Below are positions 35,046-43,416 of a stretch of 64,000 nucleotides of DNA, one piece after another. The stretch comes from Xylophilus sp. GOD-11R. GTDB taxonomy: Bacteria; Pseudomonadota; Gammaproteobacteria; Burkholderiales; Burkholderiaceae_C. The stretch's first letter is position 1. The number at the start of each line of letters is the position of its first letter. The position numbers and the translations under genes are program-made. Below the pieces are notes generated by a model. The model saw only the letters and a program-made list of their open reading frames with translations. It was not told the DNA's origin and made no database searches. The stretch is from the NCBI RefSeq assembly GCF_033546935.1, contig NZ_CP137854.1:496001-560000 (forward strand). Direction: 5' to 3'.

Positions 35046-35975
35046 TCAGAGCGCCAGGCCGATGACGATCGTGCCGGTGTAGCCGGTCGTGCGGCCGCCG
35101 GCGAGTGTCGGTGTCTGCGCGGCGATCTGGGCGGCAGTGTTGTCGCCGAAGACGTTGTCGTTGGCGGTGGTGACCCGCGACAGGTTGGCCGTGCTGCCGG
35201 AATAAGTGGTGGAGTCGGCCGCGTAGACGGCGGTGCAGGCCTCGCGCGGCAGGGCCATCTGCGAGGTGAGCAGGGCGTTGCTGCCCTGGGTGGCGGTCGA
35301 CCCGCTGCGGTAGACCTCGAAGTGGATGTGCGGATAGCGGCCCGAGTAACAGCCGGGAAAGATGCTGAGAAAGGTCGCCTGGCCAAGGTCGTCGCTCACC
35401 TGCACGCCGCGCAGGTAGTTCTCGGCCGGCAGGTCGTAGAGCGAGTACTGGCCGGCGGCGTTGCAGTGCCAGAGGTAGATCGCATATCCCGACAGCGCGG
35501 CGCAGGCCGCGTTGGTGTTGACCAGGCTCACCGTCAGCTCCAGCGGCACGCCGGCGGCGGTCGTGGTGCTGGTGCCGAAGCTCGAGCGGATGTTGCTGCG
35601 CACGATGCCGCTGGCGACCAGCACGTTGACGACGCTGCCGTTGGCCCGGTTGCTGCCGTCGGCGGGATAGGGGCCGGCGGTTTCGGTCGGGTCGGCGATG
35701 CAGGTGGTGGCGGAAGCGCTGGTGGTGGTGTTGACGGTGGATGTCGTGGTGCCGGTCGTCGTCGTGGACGAACTGGAAGCCGCCACCGACGTGCCGCTGT
35801 CACCACCGCCGCCACCGCAGCCCGGCAGCCACAGCGAGCCGCCGACACCGGTCAGCAAGCCGAGCATGCGTCGGCGTTCCTGGCTCTGGCGGGCGAGCAC
35901 GCGCAGGTCGTGCCGCAGGCCTAGATCGTGGTCGTGCGCTTCGTGGGTCGCAGTCGTGGAGCTGGCGGATTTCAT
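35046..35975 (-). CDS. Exported intradiol ring-cleavage dioxygenase-like protein
   Basis: A 309-residue protein. The N terminus has a basic region (RQSQERRRMLGLLTGVGGSLW) then PGCGGGGG, looking like a lipoprotein or TAT-like signal, then a ~35-residue Ser/Thr linker. The catalytic domain from about residue 90 opens CIADPTETAGPYP and carries the non-haem iron ligands of protocatechuate/catechol dioxygenases: Tyr in GQYSLYD, Tyr in FPGCYSGRYPHIHFEVY and the two His of PHIH. Extracellular intradiol dioxygenases of this type are found in many bacteria, with aromatic or phenolic substrates unverified. It is divergent from the response-regulator cassette across a 110-base gap. Confidence 0.8.
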   Translation of the reverse strand: MKSASSTTATHEAHDHDLGLRHDLRVLARQSQERRRMLGLLTGVGGSLWLPGCGGGGGDSGTSVAASSSSTTTTGTTTSTVNTTTSASATTCIADPTETAGPYPADGSNRANGSVVNVLVASGIVRSNIRSSFGTSTTTAAGVPLELTVSLVNTNAACAALSGYAIYLWHCNAAGQYSLYDLPAENYLRGVQVSDDLGQATFLSIFPGCYSGRYPHIHFEVYRSGSTATQGSNALLTSQMALPREACTAVYAADSTTYSGSTANLSRVTTANDNVFGDNTAAQIAAQTPTLAGGRTTGYTGTIVIGLAL

Positions 35976-36005
35976 GTTTCTGGGGTGAAAAGTCGGCGGG
36001 ATCGC

Positions 36006-36040
36006 ATTGACTGTATGGGAAAAAATCCCATACAGTCAAT
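36006..36040. promoter_or_regulatory. Perfect 35-base palindrome in a divergent intergenic region
   Basis: Two exact 15-base arms, ATTGACTGTATGGGA and TCCCATACAGTCAAT, flank a 5-base A loop. It lies 31 bases from the dioxygenase start and 45 bases from the start of the plus-strand secreted-protein gene. Such symmetry suits a dimeric regulator binding both promoters, or a cruciform/hairpin. Confidence 0.6.
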
Positions 36041-36084
36041 GTACAAATCACCAAGGACCTGGCGCTTTTCGTCAGGCATGTCGC

Positions 36085-36351
36085 ATGAAATCCCCGTTCT
36101 GTCTCCCGGTTCTGATGTCTCTTTCGCTCGCCTGGGCCGCGTCTGCCGCCAGTGCCCAGGGCACCCGACCCGATGGTGCGCCGCCTGGCCCGCCGCCGAA
36201 AGCGGTCGCGGCCTGCAACGGCAAGGCGGCCGGCGCCACGGTGAGCTTCCAGGGACACCGGGGCGAGACCGTCACCGGCGTCTGCGAGCAGATCGGCGCG
36301 GTGCTCGCGGCGCGCCCGGCCGGCGGCAAGCCGATGGGGGCCGCGCAATGA
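36085..36351 (+). CDS. Small exported Cys-containing protein
   Basis: An 88-residue protein with a signal peptide (MKSPFCLPVLMSLSLAWAAS, cleavage near ASAQG). The mature part has the pattern ACNGKAAGATVSF then GETVTGVCEQIGAVLAARP, in which two Cys about 30 residues apart could form a disulfide. Small exported proteins with an AC-GK-G-V-F and V-G-C pattern recur in proteobacteria; no function is known to me. Its stop overlaps the response-regulator ATG (ATGA), so it is co-translated with it and may act as an envelope partner in signalling. Confidence 0.65.
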   Translation: MKSPFCLPVLMSLSLAWAASAASAQGTRPDGAPPGPPPKAVAACNGKAAGATVSFQGHRGETVTGVCEQIGAVLAARPAGGKPMGAAQ

Positions 36352-37178
36352 TCCGGCCGAGCGTGTTGCTGGTCGACGATGACCGCGACGGTGTCGATCG
36401 GCTGCGCGGGTTTCTGGTGGATTTCGGTTTCGACGTGCGCATGGCCAACGAGAGCGAGGAAATCCACGCGCTGCTCAGCAGCCATCGGCCGGACCTGGTG
36501 GTGATGGATCTGGTGCTGTCCAAAGCCAACGGCATGACACTCATGCAGCAGATCCGCCGAGAGACCAACATTCCGGTCGTGGTGCTCAGCCGGCGCATCG
36601 AGCCGGCCGACCGCATCATCGGCCTGGAACTCGGCGCCGACGACTACGTCTGCAAGCCCTGCGAGCCGCGCGAACTGCTGGCGCGCATGCGGGCGATCCT
36701 GCGGCGGGTGCCCGACCGCGCGGCCTGCCCGATGTCGCCGCCGCGCGGCATCACGGTGGGCCGGTGGGAACTGCGGCGCGACGAACGGCGCCTGGTGGCC
36801 GCGAGCGGCGGCGGCAACGTGTCGCTGTCCGCGTCCGAATACCGGCTGCTGATGGCGTTTCTGTCCGCGCCACGCGTGGTGCTGAGCCGGGAGCATCTGA
36901 TGTCGAGCGCGCGTGGCCGCGAGATGCGTGTCGCCGACCGGGGCATCGACCTGCTGGTGTCGCGGCTGCGGCGCAAGCTCGAAGACGACACGGCCGCCAC
37001 CCCGCTGATCCGCACCGTGCGTGGCCGGGGCTACATCTACGAAGCGCCGGCCTCGGTGGGTGGCTCTGGTGCCGTCGACTGGATGGCGCGGCCACTGCCG
37101 CCCATCGAGACCATGGCGCCCTATCCGGGCCTTTCGGCCGGACGCAGCGGCGAACGCGCGACCCGCGTGTTCGCCTGA
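36348..37178 (+). CDS. OmpR-family response regulator without a neighbouring kinase
   Basis: A 276-residue two-domain regulator. The receiver has SVLLVDDDRDGVDR, phospho-Asp54 in VVMDLVLSKANGMT, conserved VVVLSRR and Lys in YVCKPCEPREL. The C-terminal winged helix (about 140-240) contains SASEYRLLMAFLSAPRVVLSREHLM and the RTVRGRGYIYE wing. A ~35-residue tail follows. The conserved Thr/Ser is Ser in VLSRR. No histidine kinase is adjacent, so it is an orphan. It overlaps the small exported-protein gene by four bases. It converges with hexR, leaving 7 bases between stops. Confidence 0.93.
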   Translation: MIRPSVLLVDDDRDGVDRLRGFLVDFGFDVRMANESEEIHALLSSHRPDLVVMDLVLSKANGMTLMQQIRRETNIPVVVLSRRIEPADRIIGLELGADDYVCKPCEPRELLARMRAILRRVPDRAACPMSPPRGITVGRWELRRDERRLVAASGGGNVSLSASEYRLLMAFLSAPRVVLSREHLMSSARGREMRVADRGIDLLVSRLRRKLEDDTAATPLIRTVRGRGYIYEAPASVGGSGAVDWMARPLPPIETMAPYPGLSAGRSGERATRVFA

Positions 37179-37185
37179 CCCGGCT

Positions 37186-38049
37186 TCAGGCGTAGCGCTT
37201 GCTGCGCAGGTTGGCTTTCATCTGCTGCAGCCGGGGTTGCAGCGGCGAGCCGATGCGCAGGGCCACGCAGGTCGCCAGGATGTCGATCACCATCAGGTGC
37301 AGCAGCCGCGACACCATCGGGCTGTAGCGGTCGTAGCCTTCCGGATGGTCGGCCGCCAGGTGGATATGCCCGGCGGCGGCCAGTGGCGAGCCGCTGGCGG
37401 TGATCACGATGGTGGTTGCGCCGTTGCGGCGGGCGATGTCGGCCGCGTCCATCAGGTCGCGGGTGCGGCCGGAGTTGGAGATGATCACCACGCAGTCACC
37501 CGGCCCGAGCAACGTCGCGCCCATCACCTGCATATGGCCATCGCTGTAGGCGATGGAGGTGATGCCCAGGCGGAAGAACTTGTGCTGCGCGTCCTGCGCC
37601 ACGATGCCGGAGTTGCCTGCACCGTAGAACTCGATGCGTCGCCCGGTCTGGTAGGTGGCCGCCAGCGACGCCGCCGCGCGTTCGAGCATGGCGGTGCTGG
37701 CCTCGTTGCGATAGCGCAGAAACGCGGCGACCGTGTTGTCGATCACCTTCACCATCACGTCGCCGGTCTTGTCGTCGGTATCGACGCTGCGATGCACGAA
37801 GGGCACGCCTTCGCTCACGCTGCCCGCGAGCTTGAGCTTGAAATCCGCCAGTCCGTCGTAGCCGATGCTGCGGCAAAAGCGCACCACGGTCGGCTTGCTC
37901 ACATGCGCCCGGTCGGCAAGCTCGGTCACCGGCAGCGTCGCGAACGTCCGCGCATCCTCCAGCACCAGCCTGGCGACCCGCTGCTCCGCCGGCGCCAAGG
38001 AAGGAAGCGACGCCCGGATGCGCTCCAGCATGCCGTTGGCCTCAACCAT
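37186..38049 (-). CDS. hexR: HexR-like transcriptional regulator of sugar metabolism
   Basis: A 287-residue RpiR-type regulator. The N-terminal helix-turn-helix domain (MLERIRASLPSLAPAEQRVARL, then HVSKPTVVRFCRSIGYDG) is followed by a SIS domain (RIEFYGAGNSGIVAQDAQHKF and VVIISNSGRTRDLMDAADIARRNG) that binds phosphosugars, in HexR the Entner-Doudoroff intermediate KDPG. Similarity to E. coli HexR runs the full length. Neighbouring zwf, tal and pgi are classic HexR targets. ATG 38049 was chosen; an internal ATG at 38031 is the other likely start. Two matching operator candidates lie between zwf and tal. Confidence 0.92.
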   Translation of the reverse strand: MVEANGMLERIRASLPSLAPAEQRVARLVLEDARTFATLPVTELADRAHVSKPTVVRFCRSIGYDGLADFKLKLAGSVSEGVPFVHRSVDTDDKTGDVMVKVIDNTVAAFLRYRNEASTAMLERAAASLAATYQTGRRIEFYGAGNSGIVAQDAQHKFFRLGITSIAYSDGHMQVMGATLLGPGDCVVIISNSGRTRDLMDAADIARRNGATTIVITASGSPLAAAGHIHLAADHPEGYDRYSPMVSRLLHLMVIDILATCVALRIGSPLQPRLQQMKANLRSKRYA

Positions 38050-38096
38050 CACCGCGCCCTCCACGGCAAGGTGCGAAGCACGAGCCGAAAAACCCA

Positions 38097-38187
38097 AGAA
38101 CGCCGTCGGGCCGGCTTCGCCGGACGACCAGCGTTGCCCCCGGGACGGGGGAAGGCGTCCACACGAAGTGGGAAAGCCTGGAGGTCA
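38097..38187 (-). repeat. Intercistronic structured repeat, copy 2 (after zwf)
   Basis: Read on the minus strand from the zwf stop codon, the order is TGACC, CACTTCGTGT, CGCCTTCCCCC, a GGGGG arm, CAACGCTGG, the hairpin CCGGC-GAA-GCCGG and GGCGTTCTTG. These are the same blocks and order as after pyrB. The loop of the second hairpin differs (GAA versus AGA) while both stems are kept. Confidence 0.8.
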
Positions 38188-39651
38188 TCCATTTTCTTCT
38201 GACCAGCAGTGTCCGTCGCGCGCAATCATGGCGCTGGACGCGCTCGGCCCCCAGGTCCCGGCCGCATAGCTGCGCGGCTTGCCGGTCTGCCAGAAATCGA
38301 GAATCGGCTCCACCCAGCGCCACGCCGCTTCCTGTTCGTCCGAGCGCACGAACAGATTCAGGCGGCCGGCGATCACATCGAGCAGCAGCCGCTCGTAGGC
38401 GCCCACCCGCTCGCTGCCGAATCGTTTTTCGAAATCCAGGTCCAGCTGCACCGGCGACAGCGCCGTGCCGTCGGCGCGCGCGCCCTTGCCGCGCGAATCC
38501 TGTCCTTGCGCCAGCAGATGCAGCTCCAGCCCGTCCTTGGGCTGCAGGCTGATCGCCAGCTGGTTGAAGGCGCCCGCCGGCGTTGGAAAGATCGGATGCG
38601 GCGTCGGCCGAAAATTGACCTCGATGCGTGCATCGCGCGAACCCAGCCGCTTGCCGGTGCGAATGTAGAAAGGCACGCCGCTCCAGCGCCAGTTCTCGAT
38701 CTCGGTGCGCAGCGCGACGAAGGTCTCGGTGCGGCTTTCCGGATCGACGCCGGGCTCTTCGCGGTAGCCCTGCACCCGCTCGCCGTACGCGGTGCCGGCC
38801 ACGTACTGCCCGCGCACCGTATGGCGCTCCAGCGATTCCTGCGTCCAGGGCTTGAGCGACCGCAGCACCTTGAGCTTTTCGTCACGAATCGCGTCGGCGC
38901 TTGAATTGATCGGCGGCTCCATCGCCACCGCGCACAACAGCTGCAGGGCATGGTTCTGCACCATGTCGCGCAGCGCGCCGGTGGTCTCGTAGAAGGCACC
39001 GCGTTTTTCCACGCCCAGGTCTTCGGCGATGGTGATCTGGATGTTGGCGATGTACTCGCGCTTCCACAGCGGCTCGAACAAGGCGTTGCCGAAGCGCAGC
39101 GCGAACAGGTTCTGCACCGACGGTTTGCCCAGGTAGTGGTCGATGCGGAAGATCTGCTGTTCGTCGAACACCGCCCGCACCGTCTCGTTGATCTGGCGGT
39201 TGGAGGCGAGGTCGTGGCCGAGGGGCTTTTCCAGCACGATGCGGGTGCGCGGCGTGGCCAGGCCCGATTTGCCGATCTGTTCGCAGGCGGTGGTGAACAG
39301 CGCCGGCGAGGTCGCCAGGTACATCACCACGGTGTCGGCCGAACGGGTATCGAGCCGGGCCTTGAGCCGGGCGTAGTCCTCGGGCTTGGAGAGATCGAGC
39401 CGCACGAAATGCAGCAGGCTGGCGAACTTCTCGAACTCATCCGGGTTGGGGCGCTTGGAACCTTCCACTTCCTCGAAGCGGGCGCGAATCAGGTCGCGAT
39501 AGGCCTGGTCGCTGAGGTCGTCGCGCGCCACACCGATGATGCGGCCGTTCGCTGGCAGGCTGCCGTGGCGAAAGGCCTGAAAAAGCGCGGGCATCAGCTT
39601 GCGCCAGGCAAGGTCGCCGGTGCCGCCGAAAAGTACGAGGTCGAAGGACAT
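38185..39651 (-). CDS. zwf: Glucose-6-phosphate 1-dehydrogenase
   Basis: Oxidises glucose-6-phosphate with NADP+ at the entry to the pentose phosphate and Entner-Doudoroff routes, 488 residues. It has LVLFGGTGDLAWRKLMPALF (dinucleotide fold), LEKPLGHDLASN and the active-site RIDHYLGKPSVQN, followed by REYIANIQITIAEDLGV and MVQNHALQLL. It is divergent from tal and transcribed toward hexR, with which it may form an operon. Two HexR-like operators overlap its upstream region, so it is probably repressed when KDPG is low. Confidence 0.97.
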   Translation of the reverse strand: MSFDLVLFGGTGDLAWRKLMPALFQAFRHGSLPANGRIIGVARDDLSDQAYRDLIRARFEEVEGSKRPNPDEFEKFASLLHFVRLDLSKPEDYARLKARLDTRSADTVVMYLATSPALFTTACEQIGKSGLATPRTRIVLEKPLGHDLASNRQINETVRAVFDEQQIFRIDHYLGKPSVQNLFALRFGNALFEPLWKREYIANIQITIAEDLGVEKRGAFYETTGALRDMVQNHALQLLCAVAMEPPINSSADAIRDEKLKVLRSLKPWTQESLERHTVRGQYVAGTAYGERVQGYREEPGVDPESRTETFVALRTEIENWRWSGVPFYIRTGKRLGSRDARIEVNFRPTPHPIFPTPAGAFNQLAISLQPKDGLELHLLAQGQDSRGKGARADGTALSPVQLDLDFEKRFGSERVGAYERLLLDVIAGRLNLFVRSDEQEAAWRWVEPILDFWQTGKPRSYAAGTWGPSASSAMIARDGHCWSEENG

Positions 39652-39682
39652 GCAGAGGGCTCCGTGGGGGAGGACAAAGAAC

Positions 39683-39697
39683 TGTAATCCAGTTTCG
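39683..39697. promoter_or_regulatory. HexR-like operator, weaker site
   Basis: The 15 bases TGTAATCCAGTTTCG, 32 bases upstream of the zwf start, share TGTAA and TT with the gammaproteobacterial HexR pattern (TGTAA, 5 bases, TTACA). The right half-site is degenerate. It also shares GTAATCC-GTT with the site at 39770. Confidence 0.4.
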
Positions 39698-39769
39698 CGC
39701 AGGCTCGGCGCGCGACCTGCCGACCTGTGCCGTCGCTCGGTTCGGGCAATCCTCCGACAGGTGTCGACC

Positions 39770-39784
39770 CGTAATCCGGTTACA
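39770..39784. promoter_or_regulatory. HexR-like operator, stronger site
   Basis: The 15 bases CGTAATCCGGTTACA contain GTAA and TTAC spaced by five bases, exactly the spacing of the known HexR palindrome. It lies about 50 bases upstream of the tal start. With hexR encoded next to zwf, regulation by HexR is likely. Confidence 0.6.
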
Positions 39785-39834
39785 TTTTGGGGGGCTTTTC
39801 ATTCGTCACCGCCTCCGATTTCGACTGTCCGGTC

Positions 39835-40782
39835 ATGACCCAACTCGACTCCCTCAAGCGACTCACCACCGTCGTCGCCGACACCGGCGATTTCCGCCAG
39901 TTGGCCACCTTCCAGCCGCAGGACGCGACCACCAATCCGTCGCTCATCCTCAAGGCGGTGCAGAAGCCCGAATACCGGCCGCTGCTCGAAGAAACCGTCG
40001 CCCGCTTCAAGGGCCAGCCGCTGGAAGAGCTGGTCGACCGGCTGCTGGTGCGCTTCGGCACCGAAATCCTCTCCATCATCCCGGGCCGCGTGTCGACCGA
40101 AGTCGACGCCCGCCTGTCCTTCGACGAAGACGCCACCTACAGTCGTGGCGAACGCCTGATCGATCTCTACCAGGGCGCGGGCGTGCACATCGACCGGGTG
40201 CTGATCAAGGTGGCGGCCACCTGGGAAGGCATCCGCGCCGCCGAGCGCCTGGAGCGGCGCGGTATCCATACCAATCTCACGCTGCTGTTTTCCTTCGCCC
40301 AGGCCGTGGCCTGTGGGCAGGCCGGCGTGCAGCTGATCTCGCCCTTCGTAGGCCGCATCTACGACTGGCACAAGAAGAGCGCTGGCAGCGCCTGGGACGA
40401 GGCGGCCCGCGCCGGCGCCAACGATCCGGGCGTGCAGTCGGTGCGCCGCATCTACGAGCACTACAAGCATTTCGGCATCCGCACCGAAGTGATGGGCGCG
40501 AGCTTCCGCAACGTGGGCCAGATCACCGCGCTGGCCGGCTGCGACCTGCTCACCATCAGTCCCGACCTGCTCGCCTTGCTTGCCGCCAGCGACGAGCCGC
40601 TGCAACGTGCGCTCGACCCCGAAGCCGCCAGGTCGTTGCGTCTCGATGCGGTCGAATACGACGAACCCGCCTTCCGCTATGCCCACAACGAGGACGCGAT
40701 GGCCACCGAAAAGCTCGCCGAAGGCATCCGCGCCTTCGCCGCCGACGCCGCCAAGCTCGACCAACTTCTGCTCACCGCCTGA
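39835..40782 (+). CDS. tal: Transaldolase
   Basis: Non-oxidative pentose phosphate enzyme transferring a dihydroxyacetone unit, 315 residues, TalB class. It begins [20 protein letters not shown], followed by [29 protein letters not shown] and the Schiff-base lysine (about 125) in [19 protein letters not shown]. Later [22 protein letters not shown] and [12 protein letters not shown] complete the signature. The ATG at 39835 matches family starts; in-frame codons upstream to 39787 overlap the operator region. It precedes pgi by 27 bases and is probably co-transcribed with it. Confidence 0.97.
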   Translation: MTQLDSLKRLTTVVADTGDFRQLATFQPQDATTNPSLILKAVQKPEYRPLLEETVARFKGQPLEELVDRLLVRFGTEILSIIPGRVSTEVDARLSFDEDATYSRGERLIDLYQGAGVHIDRVLIKVAATWEGIRAAERLERRGIHTNLTLLFSFAQAVACGQAGVQLISPFVGRIYDWHKKSAGSAWDEAARAGANDPGVQSVRRIYEHYKHFGIRTEVMGASFRNVGQITALAGCDLLTISPDLLALLAASDEPLQRALDPEAARSLRLDAVEYDEPAFRYAHNEDAMATEKLAEGIRAFAADAAKLDQLLLTA

Positions 40783-40809
40783 TCCAGGCCTGTTTCAACC
40801 GAGGGACCG

Positions 40810-42336
40810 ATGAGTTTTCTGCGCTGCGACCGAACCTCCGCCTGGCAACGCCTCCAGAAGCATTTCGATGAAACTGGCCGCGATTTCGATGCCCGCCACG
40901 CCTTCGTCGTCGATCCGCAACGGTTCGACACCCTGAGCCAGGAGGCTCCCCACCTCTTCGCCGACCTGTCGAAGAACCGCATCGACGCCGCCACCGAATC
41001 CCTGTTGCTCGGCCTCGCGCGCGAATGCGACCTGGAAGCACGGCGCGACGCGATGTTCGCCGGCGACGCCATCAACACCACCGAGGACCGGGCGGTGCTC
41101 CACGTGCGGCTGCGTTCGCCGGTCGCCGAGCTCGAAGTCGCCTCGGTGCGCGACGCCATGCTGGCCTACGCCGAACAGATCCGCGGCGACACGCGTATCA
41201 CCGACATCGTCAATATCGGCATCGGTGGTTCCGATCTCGGCCCGCAGATGGCGGTGCTGGCGCTGGAAGAATTTCGCGCCATCGGCAAGCGCCTGCATTT
41301 CGTCTCGAACGTCGACGGCCACGAACTCGCCGGCGTGCTGGCCGGTCTGCGTCCGGAAAACACGCTGTTTTTGGTGTCGAGCAAGACCTTCACCACCATC
41401 GAGACCATGACCAATGCGCAGAGCGCCAAGGCCTGGTTCGAGGCGGCGGGCGGGCGCGACATCGCACGCCACTTCGCGGCGCTCACCACCAATGCCGAAG
41501 CGGCGGCCGAATTCGGCATCACCACCACCTTCGGCTTCTGGGACTGGGTCGGCGGCCGTTATTCCATGTGGTCGGCCATCGGCCTGAGCCTGGCGATCGC
41601 CATCGGTGCCAAGGGCTTCACCGAATTGTTGGCTGGCGCGCATGCGATGGACGAGCATTTCCGCAGTGCGCCGCTGGCGCTCAACCTGCCGGTGCGCCTG
41701 GGCCTGCTCGACATCTGGTATCGCAACTTCCACGGCTTCACCAGCCGTTGCGTGGCGCCCTACCACCAGGGCCTGCGCCGCTTGCCGGCCTACCTGCAGC
41801 AGCTCGAAATGGAGAGCAACGGCAAGCGCGTGGACCTCGATGGCGACACGCTGCCTTTCGCCACTTCGCCGGTGGTGTGGGGCGAGCCCGGCACCAACGG
41901 TCAGCACGCGTTCTTCCAGATGCTGCATCAGGGCTCGGACGTGGTCCCGCTCGAATTCATCGCGGTGCGCGATGCCGCCCACGAACTCAACGGCCACCAT
42001 CCCAAGTTGCTGGCCAATGCCCTCGCGCAGGCGGCGGCCTTGCTGCAAGGCAAGAGCGACGACGGCGGCCACCGGCATTTCCCCGGCAATCGCCCCAGCA
42101 CCTTCTTTGTGCTGGAAAAGCTCGATCCGGCCGCGCTCGGCGCGCTGATCGCGCTCTACGAACACCGCGTGTTCGTGAGTGGCGCGCTCTGGGGCATCAA
42201 CAGTTTCGACCAATGGGGCGTGGAACTCGGCAAGGTGCTGGCCAAGGACATCGAACCGCGCCTGTCAAGTGGCGACACCACCGGGCTGGACCCGTCGACG
42301 GCCGGCCTGCTTTCGCGGCTCGGTCAACGGGGCTGA
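40810..42336 (+). CDS. pgi: Glucose-6-phosphate isomerase
   Basis: Interconverts glucose-6-phosphate and fructose-6-phosphate, 508 residues, slightly shorter than E. coli Pgi (549). Motifs are NIGIGGSDLGPQMAVLAL, VSSKTFTTIETMTNA, FWDWVGGRYSMWSAIGLSLA, the signature region MESNGKRVDLDG and the C-terminal GALWGINSFDQWGVELGKVLA. The conserved catalytic Glu, His and Lys lie in these blocks. It is part of the tal-pgi unit in the HexR sugar cluster and ends near a long stem-loop. Confidence 0.97.
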   Translation: MSFLRCDRTSAWQRLQKHFDETGRDFDARHAFVVDPQRFDTLSQEAPHLFADLSKNRIDAATESLLLGLARECDLEARRDAMFAGDAINTTEDRAVLHVRLRSPVAELEVASVRDAMLAYAEQIRGDTRITDIVNIGIGGSDLGPQMAVLALEEFRAIGKRLHFVSNVDGHELAGVLAGLRPENTLFLVSSKTFTTIETMTNAQSAKAWFEAAGGRDIARHFAALTTNAEAAAEFGITTTFGFWDWVGGRYSMWSAIGLSLAIAIGAKGFTELLAGAHAMDEHFRSAPLALNLPVRLGLLDIWYRNFHGFTSRCVAPYHQGLRRLPAYLQQLEMESNGKRVDLDGDTLPFATSPVVWGEPGTNGQHAFFQMLHQGSDVVPLEFIAVRDAAHELNGHHPKLLANALAQAAALLQGKSDDGGHRHFPGNRPSTFFVLEKLDPAALGALIALYEHRVFVSGALWGINSFDQWGVELGKVLAKDIEPRLSSGDTTGLDPSTAGLLSRLGQRG

Positions 42337-42352
42337 GGTCTCCACTCGATGA

Positions 42353-42389
42353 GCGCGCGGGCCGTTGAAGTTCCAACGGCCTAGCGCGC
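42353..42389 (+). terminator. Long stem-loop after pgi
   Basis: An inner perfect stem GGCCGTTG / CAACGGCC (6-base loop) is extended by GCGCGC on each side after a small bulge. Only a short T run (GGTTTC) follows, so termination is plausible but not certain. It marks the boundary between the sugar genes and the lower-GC segment. Confidence 0.55.
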
Positions 42390-42459
42390 GGCGGTTTCTC
42401 AGGAGTCTGGCGACCTCAGGCTGACACTAGGATGGGATTCGTGCAGCTGAAACGATGAG

Positions 42460-43416
42460 ATGTCGCCTACATCCCGCGGGGCCCGAGTCACCTTCATTCG
42501 AAATTTTCGCCGCCCCACCGGTGGCAATATCAAGTTTCGAGATTATTTTCTGCACGCTGCGTGCGATCCGACGTTCGATTCCCGCATCTGGTTCACGCCC
42601 GGTTCTCGACACGCGCAATCTTCGATCTGGTCAGCTCGCGACTTCGGCCGCGTTCTGGAGAATCTGGCGGATCGCCCCCACGACCTGATCTGCGTCAACG
42701 GCAAGGATTGGAAATACCTGCCGGAAGCGCTGGGTTCGACCCGTGTATTGCACTTCGTGCAGCATGCCGGGTACCTGGATGATCCCTTCCTTCGAAAATG
42801 CCTGGACAGACCTGCTTTCCGGGTCTGCACCAACGCATTTCTCGCCGACCAGATTCGGCCATTCGCCAATGGCCCGGTGGAGATATTGCCGATCGGCCTT
42901 CATGATTCGCTCCACGAGCCGCCGATTCCCAAGATTAAGGGTTCGGTAATGATCCTCGGAATCAAGCAGCCATCGTTCGCGAAGAAATTGGCCGAATCCC
43001 TTTGCGAGACGGGTATCGAATCGACCGTCGTTGGGCTCGACTGGATCGACCATGATCGATTGATCGAGCATATGCGGACTGCGGAGATATTCGTCGGCCT
43101 GCCTGCTGCCAGCGAGGGCTGTTACTTGCCAGCGCTGGAAGCGATGGCGAGCGCTTGTACGGTGATTTGCGCAGACGCCGGCGGTACACGGGGGCATTGC
43201 ATCGACGGTGTCACGTGCCTGCAGCCGCCGGCGCTCGATCTGCAGGGCCACGTCGCCGCAGTCAGGCGAGCGATGTCGGATGACGACCTGTGCAGGCGAC
43301 TTCGCATCAACAGCCTGGCCATGGCGGCCGGCCATTGCCTGGCGCAGGAGGGCCACCTGTTGCGCCGCTTTCTAGCGAGGGCCCTGTCGCCCGGCGCCGG
43401 GCGCGGCACGGTCTGA
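42460..43416 (+). CDS. GT4-like glycosyltransferase
   Basis: A 318-residue protein. The C-terminal half has the GT-B/GT4 nucleotide-sugar signature: AEIFVGLPAASEGCYLPALE (an E-x7-E motif) followed by AMASACTVICADAGGTRGHC. The N-terminal half begins VTFIRNFRRPTGGNIKFRDY and is a compact acceptor domain without a signal peptide. Sugar donor and acceptor are unknown. Base composition is visibly less GC-rich than neighbours. The ribosome site is weak; an 8-codon open frame (42432-42458) ends 1 base before this ATG and could couple translation. It converges with the CYTH-like gene, overlapping by 45 bases. Confidence 0.75.
   Translation: MSPTSRGARVTFIRNFRRPTGGNIKFRDYFLHAACDPTFDSRIWFTPGSRHAQSSIWSARDFGRVLENLADRPHDLICVNGKDWKYLPEALGSTRVLHFVQHAGYLDDPFLRKCLDRPAFRVCTNAFLADQIRPFANGPVEILPIGLHDSLHEPPIPKIKGSVMILGIKQPSFAKKLAESLCETGIESTVVGLDWIDHDRLIEHMRTAEIFVGLPAASEGCYLPALEAMASACTVICADAGGTRGHCIDGVTCLQPPALDLQGHVAAVRRAMSDDDLCRRLRINSLAMAAGHCLAQEGHLLRRFLARALSPGAGRGTV

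Noticed and set aside
36006..36040. LexA box reading of the palindrome
   Set aside because: CTGT and ACAG are present but 17 bases apart instead of 8.
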